From the NCBI GenBank assembly GCA_017419405.1, contig JAFOLH010000001.1:620001-684000 (forward strand): a stretch of 64,000 nucleotides of DNA, in the 5' to 3' direction. The notes below the pieces were generated by a model that saw nothing but the letters and a program-made list of their open reading frames with translations, ran no database searches and was not told the origin of the DNA. Shown here piece after piece: positions 8,603-20,734 of this stretch (positions are counted from its first letter, which is position 1; each line of letters begins with the position of its first letter). The DNA comes from Renibacterium sp. GTDB lineage: Bacteria > Actinomycetota > Actinomycetes > Actinomycetales > Micrococcaceae. Both the position numbers and the translations under genes were made by a program.

Positions 8603-8980
8603 ATGTCAGGTGGAGACATCGCCGGGCTCATCGCTGCGGGCGTCTTCGCGATCCTAGTGGCGATCCTGGCCGTGCCGGTCTTCAAATTGGGCAAGGTCTT
8701 CGATGAGCTCAGTGGCACGATCCGGTCGATCAGCGAAGGCACCACGCCGTTGATCGACGAAGTGACGGCAACCGTGAGCACCACCAATGAGCAGCTCAAG
8801 AAGGTGGACGGCATGACCTCGAACGTCTCCGATGCCACCGCGAACCTTTCCGCGCTCTCCTCGTTGATCGCAGCCACCGTGGGATCCCCGTTGATCAAGG
8901 TCGCGGCCTTCTCCTACGGCGTCCGGGAAGCTTTTGCCGGGCGGAAGAACAATCCGCCCAAAGCCAAGCAGAGCCGCTGA
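8603..8980 (+). CDS. DUF948 family membrane protein
   Basis: The 125-residue protein has an N-terminal membrane segment (about 8-28, rich in Ile, Leu, Val and Ala) followed by a soluble Thr/Ser/Leu-rich region that should be helical or coiled coil, and a basic tail (GRKNNPPKAKQSR). This is the usual DUF948 layout. GGAGG lies 4 nt before the ATG. The gene is directly upstream of a DUF6167 gene and alaS, an arrangement widely kept in actinobacteria. No biochemical role is established; it probably acts at the cell envelope. Confidence 0.85.
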   Translation: MSGGDIAGLIAAGVFAILVAILAVPVFKLGKVFDELSGTIRSISEGTTPLIDEVTATVSTTNEQLKKVDGMTSNVSDATANLSALSSLIAATVGSPLIKVAAFSYGVREAFAGRKNNPPKAKQSR

Positions 8981-9032
8981 CCCGGAATCCGGACGGATCC
9001 GGGCCGGGCAATTTGAGGGAAAGACACAAGGC

Positions 9033-9254
9033 ATGATCAAAAGAATCTTCTGGGTGGGCATCGGCGTGGCGATCGGCGTCATCGCGGTGCGCAAACTCAG
9101 CGAAGCGCAACAGAACATCGGACCGGCCGGCTTGAACCGCGCGGTCGGCCGGCTCAGCGACAGCGTGCATGACTTCACCGACACGGTGCGCGAGGGCATG
9201 GGCCGGCGTGAAGAGGAGCTGCGCACCGCGCTCGGCCTGGACGTCAAGAACTAA
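9033..9254 (+). CDS. DUF6167 family small membrane protein
   Basis: The 73-residue product starts MIKRIFWVGIGVAIGVIAV, a single membrane segment or signal anchor, followed by a charged helix (RKLSEAQQNI to the end). It lies between the DUF948 gene and alaS, with short gaps on both sides, and matches in size and position the small DUF6167 proteins of actinobacteria. The ATG at 9033 was chosen because the membrane segment begins there; an upstream in-frame start would add residues overlapping the previous gene. Its function is unknown. Confidence 0.8.
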   Translation: MIKRIFWVGIGVAIGVIAVRKLSEAQQNIGPAGLNRAVGRLSDSVHDFTDTVREGMGRREEELRTALGLDVKN

Positions 9255-9289
9255 TCGAAGCAAGAAACTTCAGAAGGGCACCACACACC

Positions 9290-11980
9290 ATGAAAACGCA
9301 GGACATCGCCCAGCGCTGGCTCGATTTCTTCGAGAGCAAGGGCCACGCCGTCGTGCCCTCCGCGTCGCTGATCTCGGCGGATCCATCGATCCTTTTCAAC
9401 ATTGCCGGAATGGTGCCCTTCATCCCTTATCTGACCGCGCGGGAGACCCCGCCCTGGCCGCGCGCCACGAGCGTGCAGAAGTGCATCCGCACCGGCGACA
9501 TCGAGGAAGTCGGCAAAACCGTCCGGCACGGCACGTTCTTCCAGATGTGCGGCAACTTCTCCTTCGGCGACTACTTCAAGGAGCAGGCGATCAGCTATGC
9601 CTGGGAGCTGCTGACCACGCCCCAGGATCAGGGCGGGTATGGTCTGGACCCGGATCGGCTCTGGGTCACGGTCTATGAAGACGGCGACGAAAAGGACGAA
9701 GAAGCGCGCGCGATTTGGCGCGACAAGATCGGCATCCCCAACGAGCGGATTCAAGGGACCGGCAAGGCGGACAACTTCTGGAGCACCGGGCAGCCCGGCC
9801 CGGGCGGACCCTGTTCCGAGATTTTCTACGATCGCGGCGCGGAATACGGTTTGGACGGCGGACCGGTGGCCGACGAGACCCGCTACATCGAGATCTGGAA
9901 TCTGGTTTTCATGCAGTACCAGCTGTCCGCAGTGCGCAGCAAGGTCGATTTCGACATCGCGGGCGATCTGCCCAACCGCAATATCGACACCGGGCTCGGC
10001 TTGGAACGGCTGGCCATGATCCTGCAGGGCGTGGAGAACATGTACGAGACGGACCAGGTCCGTCCGGTTCTGGACGCCGCCGCAGAACTGGCCGGCAAGG
10101 AATACACCTCCACCGAAGATCCGGCGGATCCGCACCACGCCGACGACGTCCGGCTCCGGGTGGTGGCCGACCACATCCGCTCGGCGTTGATGCTGATCTC
10201 CGACGGGGTCGCGCCGTCCAACGAAGGACGCGGCTACGTGCTGCGCCGATTGATCCGCCGTGCGGTTCGCGCCATGCGTCTGATGGGGGTCGAGAAGCCC
10301 TGCCTGCCGACGCTCTTGCCGGTGTCCCGGGATGCCATGAAGGGTTTTTACCCGATCGTGGCCGAAGACTTCGAGCGGATCAGCCGGATCGCCTATGCCG
10401 AAGAGAAGTCCTTCCTCCGGACCATCGCTTCCGGCACTGCCCGGCTCGACGAGGCGGTCACCGAATCGAAAGCCAAGAACCAGCCGCTGTCCGGAGCCGA
10501 AGCTTTCGCCTTGCACGACACCTACGGCTTCCCGATCGACTTGACTCTCGAAATGGCCTCCGAAGCCGGCCTCAGCGTTGACGAGGCCGGGTTCCGTGCC
10601 CTGATGCTGGAGCAGCGGCAGCGTGCCCAGGCCGATTCGCGGGAGAAGAAGAGCGCGCACGCAGATCTGAGCGTTTTCAACGAACTGCTGGCCCAGGGCC
10701 AGACGGTATTCACTGGCTATACCGAATTGGACGGCGAGTCCACGGTCCGCGGCATCCTGGCCGGCGGGCAGCCGGTCTCCCAAGCCGGGCAGGGCGAAGA
10801 AATCGAATTGGTCCTGGCCGAGACGCCGTTCTACGCCGAAGCCGGCGGCCAGGCAGCGGATACCGGTCTGATCACCGGCGACGGCTTCGTGGTCGAAGTG
10901 CTGGACGTGCAGCGGCCGGTCAAGGGCCTGAGCGTGCACAAAGCCATCGTGCGCGAGGGGGAGCTGCCGGAAGGCGCCGTGGTGCGCGCCGCAGTGGACC
11001 GGGAACGCCGGCACGCCGCGGAACAGGCGCACACGGGCACGCACATCGTGCATGCCGCACTGCACCAGATCCTGGGCCCGGAAGCGTTGCAGCGGGGCTC
11101 CTTCAACAAGGCCGGCTATTTGCGCTTCGACTTCGCCTGGGGCGAGGGGCTCAGCGCCGCGACCCGTTCCGAGATCGAAGAGGTCTCCAACTTGGCCATC
11201 CGCAACAATTACGCGGTGCAGACGAGCGAGATGCCGATCGAGGAAGCCAAGGCGCTCGGTGCGATGGCGCTTTTCGGGGAAAACTACGGAAGCCGGGTCC
11301 GGGTCGTCGAAATCGACGGCGCCTGGTCGCGGGAGCTCTGCGGTGGCACGCACGTCGACACGACCTCGTTGATCGGCAGCCTGACGCTTTTGGGCGAACA
11401 GTCCGTCGGCTCGGGCAACCGCCGGGTCGAGGCCTTCGTCGGGATGGACGCCTTCCGGCATCTGGCCGCCGAACGGGCCCTGGTCACCGAGCTCACCGAG
11501 CTCATGAAGGTGCCGTCGAACCAGCTCGCCGACCGGATCGGTTCGACGCTCGCGAAACTCCGGGCTGCGGAGAAGGAACTGGACCGGTTGCGCAAAGAGC
11601 AGCTCACTGCCGCGGCCGGCCAATTGGCCGGCACGGCGCAGCAGGCGGGCAAGATTTCGCTGTTGACGCACGACGCCGGCCAGGTGGCCTCGGCGGACGA
11701 CCTGCGTTCGCTGGCGTTGGATCTGCGTGAGCGGCTCGGCTCGGCTGCGGCCGCCGTCGCCTTGACCGGGACCGCCAACGGCCGGCCGCTGGTCCTGGTC
11801 GCCACGAACGAGGCCGCACGCAGTGCGGGTGTGAAGGCCGGTGCGCTGGTCAAGATCGCTGCCGGAGTGCTCGGCGGCGGCGGTGGCGGCAAGGACGATG
11901 TGGCCCAGGGCGGCGGTAGCGACGCCGCGCAGGTACCGGCTGCCCTGGCGGCGATCCGGCAGGCCGTGGACGCGATCTGA
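9290..11980 (+). CDS. alaS: Alanyl-tRNA synthetase
   Basis: The full-length class II enzyme (896 residues) charges tRNA-Ala and hydrolyses mischarged Ser- or Gly-tRNA. The catalytic domain starts at the N terminus (WLDFFESKGHAVVPSASL). The editing domain has both zinc/catalytic motifs, HTGTH near residue 584 and CGGTH near 685. The C-terminal DHHA1/C-Ala domain ends with a glycine-rich run (GGGGGGKDD). AGAAGGG lies about 11 nt upstream of the ATG. The stop overlaps the ruvX start by 1 nt (TGATG), so the two are translationally coupled. Confidence 0.97.
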   Translation: MKTQDIAQRWLDFFESKGHAVVPSASLISADPSILFNIAGMVPFIPYLTARETPPWPRATSVQKCIRTGDIEEVGKTVRHGTFFQMCGNFSFGDYFKEQAISYAWELLTTPQDQGGYGLDPDRLWVTVYEDGDEKDEEARAIWRDKIGIPNERIQGTGKADNFWSTGQPGPGGPCSEIFYDRGAEYGLDGGPVADETRYIEIWNLVFMQYQLSAVRSKVDFDIAGDLPNRNIDTGLGLERLAMILQGVENMYETDQVRPVLDAAAELAGKEYTSTEDPADPHHADDVRLRVVADHIRSALMLISDGVAPSNEGRGYVLRRLIRRAVRAMRLMGVEKPCLPTLLPVSRDAMKGFYPIVAEDFERISRIAYAEEKSFLRTIASGTARLDEAVTESKAKNQPLSGAEAFALHDTYGFPIDLTLEMASEAGLSVDEAGFRALMLEQRQRAQADSREKKSAHADLSVFNELLAQGQTVFTGYTELDGESTVRGILAGGQPVSQAGQGEEIELVLAETPFYAEAGGQAADTGLITGDGFVVEVLDVQRPVKGLSVHKAIVREGELPEGAVVRAAVDRERRHAAEQAHTGTHIVHAALHQILGPEALQRGSFNKAGYLRFDFAWGEGLSAATRSEIEEVSNLAIRNNYAVQTSEMPIEEAKALGAMALFGENYGSRVRVVEIDGAWSRELCGGTHVDTTSLIGSLTLLGEQSVGSGNRRVEAFVGMDAFRHLAAERALVTELTELMKVPSNQLADRIGSTLAKLRAAEKELDRLRKEQLTAAAGQLAGTAQQAGKISLLTHDAGQVASADDLRSLALDLRERLGSAAAAVALTGTANGRPLVLVATNEAARSAGVKAGALVKIAAGVLGGGGGGKDDVAQGGGSDAAQVPAALAAIRQAVDAI

Positions 11981-12501
11981 TGGCCTCCCGAGGAGTCCGG
12001 CTCGGCATCGACGTCGGCACGGTCCGGATGGGGGTGGCGCAGTGTGATCCCGAGGGGATCTTGGCGACGCCTTTGCGGACCGTGCAACGGGATCCGAAGC
12101 GCAACTCCGATTTGCGCGTGATCGTGAAGGATGCTCTTGAATTGTCCGCAGTGACCGTCTACGTCGGGTTGCCGCAGACGTTGCGCGGCGGCGAAAGCGG
12201 CTCGGCGGCTTTGGCCCGGGAGCTGGCACGGCAGCTTGCCGGGATGCTCCGGGACGCCGGTTCGACCGCGGAAGTCCGTTTGATCGATGAAAGACTCAGC
12301 TCGATCAGTGCCCATCAGCAGTTGCGTGCCGCTGGCATGACGGGGCGCGAACAACGTAAAGTAGTGGATCAAGTGGCGGCTGCCGGAATCTTGCAGCACG
12401 CTTTGGAGATGGAAAAGTCCATCGGCGGCGCAGTGGGGGAGGCTGTGGCTGCCGGGCCCCGTCCGGGTGAATCCCGGTCGGAAGGCGATGGTGGACAGTG
12501 A
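11980..12501 (+). CDS. ruvX: RuvX/YqgF-family RNase H-fold nuclease
   Basis: The 173-residue protein is of the YqgF family, linked to 5' maturation of 16S rRNA and, by fold, to Holliday-junction resolution. The RNase H-like motifs are visible: LGIDVGTVRMGVA with the first catalytic Asp at the N terminus, VYVGLPQTLRGGESG in the middle, and LIDERLSSISA with the second acidic cluster. The ATG shares one base with the alaS stop. It is followed by mltG, an order common in bacteria. A Gly/Pro/Ser-rich tail of about 25 residues extends beyond the usual end. Confidence 0.93.
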   Translation: MASRGVRLGIDVGTVRMGVAQCDPEGILATPLRTVQRDPKRNSDLRVIVKDALELSAVTVYVGLPQTLRGGESGSAALARELARQLAGMLRDAGSTAEVRLIDERLSSISAHQQLRAAGMTGREQRKVVDQVAAAGILQHALEMEKSIGGAVGEAVAAGPRPGESRSEGDGGQ

Positions 12502-12546
12502 GGAAAGCATCATCAGTATTCGCATTGATGCGGCCGAGGGCGGGCG

Positions 12547-13728
12547 ATGAACCCGATTTTCTCGGACGAGGGCAATGACCACGCGCACCCCGGGACCACC
12601 GATCAGCTGAGCCATCAGCCGGCGCCTGGGGTGGCGCCGTCGCGACGGCAGCAGCGGACGTCGCGGAAGGTGAAGCGCCGCCGCCGGAGCGTGGTGATGT
12701 TCCTGGTGCTCGTGGTGTTCGTGGTCGCCGGCGTGCTGGCCTTCCAAGCGATCCGGCCGATCTTGAACATCGACCCGGCCAAGGACTATGCCGGGCCCGG
12801 CGAGGGGCTGGTCGTCTACACCCTGCCCGACGGCGCCACCGGCCGCCTGGTCGCCTCGGATTTGCTGGGCAAAGGGGTGGTGGCCAGCGAGGCGGCGTTC
12901 ATCGATGCGCTCAATGCCGCGAACGCGACTGGCAGCCTGCAACCCGGGGTCTATCCGTTCAAGTTGCAGATGAAAGCCACCGATGCGGTCCAGGTCTTGC
13001 TCACCGCCTCGCAGCAGAAGGTGCACTACGCCCCGATCCAGCAGAATCTCCGGCAAAACGAAGTCTTCGATGTGCTCTCGAAAGCAACCCAGATTCCGGT
13101 GAACGAATTCGTGGAACTGGCCAAGAACCCGACCGCGCTGGGCTTGCCCGCCCAGGCTCCGTCGCTCGAAGGGTATCTGGCCCCGGGGGAGTACACCTTC
13201 CCCACCGGAACCACCGCGCAGCAGATCCTGACCAAGCTGATCGACACCACGAAGCAGGAACTGACCGACGCCGGGGTGACCGATCCGGCCCAGCAGTACC
13301 GAGTGCTGACCATCGCGAGCATCATCGAAGCCGAAGGCAACGAACAGAACTATCCGATGATCTCCGGGGCGATTGCGAACCGGTTGAACAATCCGGCGGG
13401 CGAAACCGGTGGCCGACTGGAATCCGATGCAACGGTCGCTTACGGCCTCAATATCAAGACGTACAACATCACCGCCGCGCAGAAGCTGGACACCAGCAAT
13501 CCCTACAACACGTTCGCCAAGGCCGGCCTGCCGGTCGGGCCGATCGGCTCGCCCAAGGTGAAGGCCGTGGACGCAGCCGCCAAACCGCAAGCGAATCCTT
13601 ATTACTTCTGGGTCACTGTCAACTTGGATACCGGTGAGACGCTGTACGCGACGACCTTGGCAGAGCACAACGCCAATGTGCTCAAGTACCAGGCCTGGTG
13701 CCAGGCGAACAGCGGAAGATGCAGCTGA
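12547..13728 (+). CDS. mltG: Endolytic murein transglycosylase
   Basis: MltG (YceG family, 393 residues) cleaves nascent glycan strands at the outer face of the membrane and sets strand length. A basic cytoplasmic head (RRQQRTSRKVKRRRRS) precedes one membrane segment (about 55-77), a LysM-like middle and the YceG catalytic domain. The catalytic Glu is expected in IASIIEAEG near residue 260. Other conserved blocks are LESDATVAYGL, NPYNTFAKAGLPVGPI and YYFWVT. The ATG at 12547 has a GAGGGCGGG stretch upstream. The 3' end overlaps aroE by 10 nt. Confidence 0.94.
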   Translation: MNPIFSDEGNDHAHPGTTDQLSHQPAPGVAPSRRQQRTSRKVKRRRRSVVMFLVLVVFVVAGVLAFQAIRPILNIDPAKDYAGPGEGLVVYTLPDGATGRLVASDLLGKGVVASEAAFIDALNAANATGSLQPGVYPFKLQMKATDAVQVLLTASQQKVHYAPIQQNLRQNEVFDVLSKATQIPVNEFVELAKNPTALGLPAQAPSLEGYLAPGEYTFPTGTTAQQILTKLIDTTKQELTDAGVTDPAQQYRVLTIASIIEAEGNEQNYPMISGAIANRLNNPAGETGGRLESDATVAYGLNIKTYNITAAQKLDTSNPYNTFAKAGLPVGPIGSPKVKAVDAAAKPQANPYYFWVTVNLDTGETLYATTLAEHNANVLKYQAWCQANSGRCS

Positions 13729-14573
13729 AAGCAGCGGTGATCGGGCAGCCGATCGCGCATTCGAAGTCCCCGGCCCTGCACCGTGCCGCCTATCGTGCGC
13801 TCGGTGCGGACATCGATTACCGGTTGATCGAGGTGGCGCCGGCCGACTTGGCTGATTTCGTGGCGCAGATCCGCGCTGAGCGGAACTGGGCCGGGATTTC
13901 AGTCACCATGCCGCACAAGGCGTCGATGCTCGCTCTGGTCGACGCCAGAGACGCCGATGTGCAGCGTACCGGGGCGTTGAACACGGTGCTGGTGGACCCG
14001 GCCGACGGCCGGCTGCTCGGCCGCAATACCGACATCATCGGCATCGTGCACGCACTGCGGCACGCCGGAGTCGCCTCCGTGCAGCACGCCGCCCTGATCG
14101 GCGGCGGCGGCACGGCACGTGCGGCTTTGGCAGCGCTGAAGCAGTTGGACTGCCAGCGTGCCGATGTCTATCTCCGGGACCCGGCGAAGGGCGGGGACTT
14201 GGCCGAGCTCGCGGCTGTGCTGGGACTGGGATTGACGCTGCGGCCGTTCGCAGAGGCCGCGGATCCGGTCACCGGCGCCGGGGCCGCGGAACTGGTGATC
14301 AGCACGCTGCCGCCAGGTGCCGCCGATCCGCTTGCGGAAGCTTTGCGCGGCATGGGGCGCGCTACGAACCTGCTGCTGGATGTGGCTTACGATCCCTGGC
14401 CGAGCCGGTTGGCGCACGTCTGGTCGGAGTCCGGCGGCGTAGTGGTTTCCGGACTGGAAATGCTGCTCTACCAAGCGGTGGCACAGGTGGCGGCGTTCAG
14501 CGGCTGCGACCTGGCCGGACGCGAGGACGTCATCAATGTGATGTGCGACTCAATCGGGCTGCCCGAGCGCTGA
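13719..14573 (+). CDS. aroE: Shikimate dehydrogenase
   Basis: The 284-residue enzyme reduces 3-dehydroshikimate to shikimate with NADPH, the fourth step of the chorismate pathway. Visible signatures are the shikimate-binding [11 protein letters not shown] near residue 14, the catalytic Lys in VTMPHK near 65, NTD near 106, and the nucleotide-binding [11 protein letters not shown] near 128. The start at 13719 gives [12 protein letters not shown], the family N terminus, and overlaps the mltG end by 10 nt. An in-frame GTG at 13698 is possible but would add residues absent from homologues. aroC follows 31 nt later. Confidence 0.94.
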   Translation: MQLKAAVIGQPIAHSKSPALHRAAYRALGADIDYRLIEVAPADLADFVAQIRAERNWAGISVTMPHKASMLALVDARDADVQRTGALNTVLVDPADGRLLGRNTDIIGIVHALRHAGVASVQHAALIGGGGTARAALAALKQLDCQRADVYLRDPAKGGDLAELAAVLGLGLTLRPFAEAADPVTGAGAAELVISTLPPGAADPLAEALRGMGRATNLLLDVAYDPWPSRLAHVWSESGGVVVSGLEMLLYQAVAQVAAFSGCDLAGREDVINVMCDSIGLPER

Positions 14574-14604
14574 GCAAGCCCTGGGTTCATGGCAGGATGT
14601 ACCT

Positions 14605-17437
<2,833 letters not shown>

Positions 17438-17455
17438 GCAGTGGGAGTGGAATTC

Positions 17456-18004
17456 ATGAACGCAGCACGCGATGGACTGAGCCGGCCGGATGCCAGATTC
17501 CCGGATTGGCCGAGTTCCTATTTCCCCGGAATATCGTTCAATCCGGACAGCCTGCGCAGCGAAGTGATCGACGATCAGCTGTGCGAAGCGGCCCTGAATG
17601 CGGCGCCGGACCCCGGTGACCGGGTGTTCGTGCTGCTGGCCCGGGGGCGGAGCAACGAGGCCGCGGAACTGGTCGCCGAACTGCGCATGGCGGATCCGGG
17701 TTCGCTGCGCCTGCAGGTCCTGGAAGCCGATGTCGCGGCCTCGGTCAACGACACCGATCGGGCGATCCGCTTGCTGCAGTATCTGGCCAAAGAACAGCGC
17801 GGGCAAGCGTCGGAGGCCAGCGTCCGGCAGCATTTGGGCCGGGCATATTTCCGGGCCGGGAAATACCAGTCCGCGGCCGGGAATTTCGCCTCGGCCCTGG
17901 ACTTGCGGGTTGCCGCCGGGGCGTCGGCCGCGCTGATCTACTCTTCGACAGTAGCCTTGCAGAGAGCACGGGAACTGTCGGAAAGCACGGCTTCGGTCGC
18001 GTAA
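17456..18004 (+). CDS. TPR-like hypothetical protein
   Basis: The 182-residue protein lies between aroB and efp. Its centre and C-terminal half read as paired amphipathic helices (VLLARGRSNEAAELVAELR, LGRAYFRAGKYQSAAGNFAS), the spacing and Ala/Tyr/Gly pattern typical of tetratricopeptide repeats. There is no signal peptide or membrane segment. The ATG at 17456 has GGGAG 9 nt upstream; an in-frame GTG at 17441 lacks one. A TPR-like gene at this place is found in related genomes, but no partner or role is known to me. Confidence 0.75.
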   Translation: MNAARDGLSRPDARFPDWPSSYFPGISFNPDSLRSEVIDDQLCEAALNAAPDPGDRVFVLLARGRSNEAAELVAELRMADPGSLRLQVLEADVAASVNDTDRAIRLLQYLAKEQRGQASEASVRQHLGRAYFRAGKYQSAAGNFASALDLRVAAGASAALIYSSTVALQRARELSESTASVA

Positions 18005-18052
18005 TACTGCGGCCGGTGGTCGGGCCCGGCAGATCCGGCCGCAGAAACGCGG

Positions 18053-18058
18053 TAGAAT
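18053..18058 (+). promoter_or_regulatory. Probable efp -10 element (TAGAAT)
   Basis: TAGAAT is the best -10 match upstream of efp and would give a leader of about 85 nt. A second candidate is a consensus TTGACA at 18072-18077 with a weak CAATCA 18 nt further on. Either would give efp-nusB its own promoter. Confidence 0.4.
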
Positions 18059-18149
18059 CAATGCTGGATTTTTGACATTCTGAACATGCACGATGCAATC
18101 ATGCTGCGCTCCGGCGTCAGCGGCGCATCGCCGAGGCGGGAGAGACACC

Positions 18150-18713
18150 ATGGCAACAACCAATGACATCAAGAACGGAACGGTGCTGAACCTCGACGGT
18201 CAGCTCTGGAACGTGATCGAATTCCAGCACGTGAAGCCGGGCAAGGGCGGCGCTTTCGTGCGTACCAAAATCCGCAATGTGCTCTCCGGCAAGGTCGTCG
18301 ACAAGACGTTCAACGCAGGCCTGAAGATCGAAACCGCCACTGTGGACCGTCGCGATTACCAGTACCTGTACCAGGATGGCGAAGATTTCGTCTTCATGGA
18401 CACCCAGGACTACGACCAGATCACGGTGCCCGGTGCCACTGTGGGCGATGCAGTGAACTTCATGCTCGAGAACCAGAATGTGAACATCGCGCTGCACGAA
18501 GGCACTCCGTTGTACCTGGAGCTGCCGGCGTCCGTGATCCTGGTGATCACCTATACCGAACCCGGCCTGCAAGGCGACCGCTCGTCGGCGGGCACCAAGC
18601 CTGCCACGCTCGAAACCGGCTATGAGATCCAGGTTCCGTTGTTCGTCGAGCAGGGCACCAAGGTCAAGGTGGACACCCGCGACGGCAGCTACCTTGGTCG
18701 GGTCAACGACTGA
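18150..18713 (+). CDS. efp: Elongation factor P
   Basis: EF-P (187 residues) binds between the P and E sites and relieves ribosome stalling on polyproline. All three beta-barrel domains are present: the KOW-like N domain with the tip loop [11 protein letters not shown] near residue 30, whose Lys would contact the P-site tRNA, and two OB domains. The C-terminal stretch [23 protein letters not shown] is typical. No epmA or epmB modification gene is seen nearby, in line with actinobacterial EF-P that may act unmodified. The ATG at 18150 gives [10 protein letters not shown]. nusB begins 2 nt after its stop. Confidence 0.96.
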   Translation: MATTNDIKNGTVLNLDGQLWNVIEFQHVKPGKGGAFVRTKIRNVLSGKVVDKTFNAGLKIETATVDRRDYQYLYQDGEDFVFMDTQDYDQITVPGATVGDAVNFMLENQNVNIALHEGTPLYLELPASVILVITYTEPGLQGDRSSAGTKPATLETGYEIQVPLFVEQGTKVKVDTRDGSYLGRVND

Positions 18714-18715
18714 TC

Positions 18716-19144
18716 GTGGCGGAAAAATCTGGAACCAGCGCCCGGAGCAAAGCGCGCCGCCGGGCCTTGGACATTCTCTTCGAAACCGAACAGCGCCCGG
18801 GCAATTCCGCGGAGGCGCTGCAGCGCCGTCGGGACAGCACCGACCAGGTGATCAATCCGTACACGGTGGAAATCCTCGACGGATTGGCGCAGAAGCAGGA
18901 AGAAATCGACGAGTTCCTGCAGACGTACGCCCAGGGCTGGACCCTCGAGCGGATGCCGGCCGTGGATTTGATCGTGCTTCGGATCGGTGCCTGGGAATTG
19001 CTCTACAACGATGACGTGCCGGATGCCGTAGCGGTCAGCGAAGCGGTGGAACTCGCACGCACGCTGTCCACCGACGAGTCGCCGCAGTTCGTGAACGGGC
19101 TGCTTGGCCGCTTGCAGGCGCTCAAGCCGACGCTGCTGGCCTAG
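18716..19144 (+). CDS. nusB: Transcription antitermination factor NusB
   Basis: NusB (142 residues) is an all-helical RNA-binding protein that acts with NusE at boxA in rRNA antitermination. The family N terminus (SKARRRALDILFE), the central PAVDLIVLRIGAWELLY and the end SPQFVNGLLGRL are clear. The GTG start follows the efp stop by 2 nt, so translation is coupled. The operon ends here and meets a minus-strand gene across a very long hairpin. Confidence 0.95.
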   Translation: MAEKSGTSARSKARRRALDILFETEQRPGNSAEALQRRRDSTDQVINPYTVEILDGLAQKQEEIDEFLQTYAQGWTLERMPAVDLIVLRIGAWELLYNDDVPDAVAVSEAVELARTLSTDESPQFVNGLLGRLQALKPTLLA

Positions 19145-19175
19145 GCTGATCCGGCAGCTGGGTATTTGCCGTAAC

Positions 19176-19233
19176 CGAGAACACTTTGGCTGGGCGAAAA
19201 GACTGGTCTTTTCGCCCAGCCAAAGTGTTCTCG
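19176..19233. terminator. Perfect 27-bp inverted repeat between nusB and prsW
   Basis: Left arm 19176-19202 and right arm 19207-19233 are exact reverse complements over 27 bp with a 4-nt CTGG loop. The arms begin CGAGAACACTTTGG. It lies between two convergent 3' ends (31 nt after nusB, 28 nt before the prsW stop), so a bidirectional terminator is the likely role. No T tract follows the stem on either strand, unlike a standard intrinsic terminator. Confidence 0.75.
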
Positions 19234-19261
19234 CGGTACCGCCCGCAGGGCATGGCGCGGG

Positions 19262-20605
19262 TCAGCCGAGCACGCTGGGCCGCAGCGCGGTCAGCTCGTC
19301 CAGCAGTTGGCGTTCGTCCAGCTGGTTCTGCTCGAGGTTCTTCCCGGTCAGGATGCGTTGCCGGGTGTAGGCCAAGGTAGTGGCCCGGCGGATGAACCGC
19401 TTCATGACGGCTTCGCGGCCGACCCGTTTGGCCCAGGCGGTCGCGGTCCGGCGACCGGACTGAGTGGCGACCATGTTGACTTCCTCCGGGGTGAACCAGC
19501 CCTGCTCGCGGTATTCGGTGAGCCGCCGATGGGTCAGCTTGGCCTCGCTGCGCATCAGGAACACCAGGCCGACCACCCACAGCACGATCAACGGGAATTG
19601 GTAGACCGCAGACTGCAGGAAGATCGCGCCCAAATAGCCCGGAATGTCGTTGACCTCGGCGAGCAGTGGCGCGCTGTTCCAGACCATGTGCAGGTACATG
19701 GCCGGGATCAGGCCCAGGAAGAAGGCGCCGATGATCTGCCCGGTTTTGCCCTTGCGGGCAGCGAAACCGATGATCAACCCGGTGCATGCCGTGTACAAAG
19801 CATGCCCGAAAGGGCTGAACACGCCGCGCGCCAGGAAGCTGATGCCCAGACTCAAAGCGCCGTCGTCCGTGGCTTCGGCGACCGCCCGGCCGAAGTATTG
19901 GATGTTCTCGGTGAACGCGAATCCCGCCGCGATGACCGTGGCATAGACCACGCCGTCGAGCGGTCCGTCGAAATACTTCTTGGCGAACAAGGCGATCAGC
20001 AGAATCCCCAGGCCCTTGGAGAACTCCTCGACCGGCGGCGCTTCGAAGGTGGCCAGCCATTGGTCGGCCATCGCCGGGCTCAATCCTTTGGGCCGGAAGA
20101 CGGCCACCCACACCGGTTGGATCAGCAACGTGGTGCCGATCGAGCCCAGGGCACCCCAGAGCAGGGCGAAACCGAGCATCCATTTGGGTTCCGGTTCCCA
20201 GCGGTCGATGAAATAGGCGGTCAACAGCACCGCGGTGAGCGGGAACAGCGACAGGATGAAGCCGATCGTCATCCCGGCCAAACCGCCGCTGTGGTACAGA
20301 TTCGGCAGGATCAAGAAGACGCCGAGCAAACCGGCTACTGCGCAGGTGATGCCGACCAACAGGATCAAGTTCAGCGAGGTCGTGGTCCGCTTCGCCTGCT
20401 GCGCGGTCCACACCGGCTGCAGCGGGACCTGGCCGAAATGGCTGTTCGGTGCCGGAAAGTAGCCGGCCTGGTCGAGCTGGCCCGGCCAGGCCGGGTTGGC
20501 CGGATTCGGGGCGGGGGGTTGCGAGCCGGGCTGTGGGAAGCCGGCCGGTTCCGGCTGCTGCGGTTGCCTCGGCGCATTCGGATCCGGCCACTGCGGGGAA
20601 GTCAT
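19262..20605 (-). CDS. PrsW-family intramembrane metalloprotease
   Basis: The 447-residue protein has a Pro/Gln-rich cytoplasmic head (about 1-75) followed by some eight membrane segments and a basic tail. The PrsW-type active-site motifs are present: PPVEEFSKGLG near residue 192 (the EExxK motif), AFTENIQYF near 230 (FxxxEN), GHALYTACTG and HMVWN near 310. Such enzymes cleave membrane proteins such as anti-sigma factors; the target here is unknown. The ATG at 20605 is chosen because TAAAGT lies exactly 6 nt upstream, indicating a leaderless mRNA; an ATG two codons upstream is too close to that element. It is divergent from pyrR. Confidence 0.87.
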   Translation of the reverse strand: MTSPQWPDPNAPRQPQQPEPAGFPQPGSQPPAPNPANPAWPGQLDQAGYFPAPNSHFGQVPLQPVWTAQQAKRTTTSLNLILLVGITCAVAGLLGVFLILPNLYHSGGLAGMTIGFILSLFPLTAVLLTAYFIDRWEPEPKWMLGFALLWGALGSIGTTLLIQPVWVAVFRPKGLSPAMADQWLATFEAPPVEEFSKGLGILLIALFAKKYFDGPLDGVVYATVIAAGFAFTENIQYFGRAVAEATDDGALSLGISFLARGVFSPFGHALYTACTGLIIGFAARKGKTGQIIGAFFLGLIPAMYLHMVWNSAPLLAEVNDIPGYLGAIFLQSAVYQFPLIVLWVVGLVFLMRSEAKLTHRRLTEYREQGWFTPEEVNMVATQSGRRTATAWAKRVGREAVMKRFIRRATTLAYTRQRILTGKNLEQNQLDERQLLDELTALRPSVLG

Positions 20606-20715
20606 AGCCATACTTTACGATGCGGGTACCCGGAATGCGGCGCTGCGGTCCGGTTGGGCTAATCGGCAGATGAACTTCGTGTGGTATTTTGAAGTCGCAT
20701 TGATCCACTTTAATT

Positions 20716-20734
20716 CCGTCCCGTGAGGCGGGGA
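20716..20734 (+). promoter_or_regulatory. PyrR-binding RNA loop in the pyr leader
   Basis: The RNA would read CGUCCCGUGAGGCG, matching the PyrR-binding consensus ARUCCNGNGAGGYU at all but the first and last positions. CCCG and CGGG close a small stem around UGAGG. It sits 15-30 nt upstream of the pyrR ATG and next to the ribosome site (GGGGAAGGGGG), so PyrR bound here with UMP could block translation or promote leader termination. An extended -10 (TGG-TATTTT) lies about 30 nt upstream. Confidence 0.7.

Noticed and set aside
9251-12229. A very long open frame on the minus strand opposite alaS
   Set aside because: It is an antisense shadow of a well-supported alaS gene in GC-rich DNA and shows no family motifs, start site or codon bias of its own.
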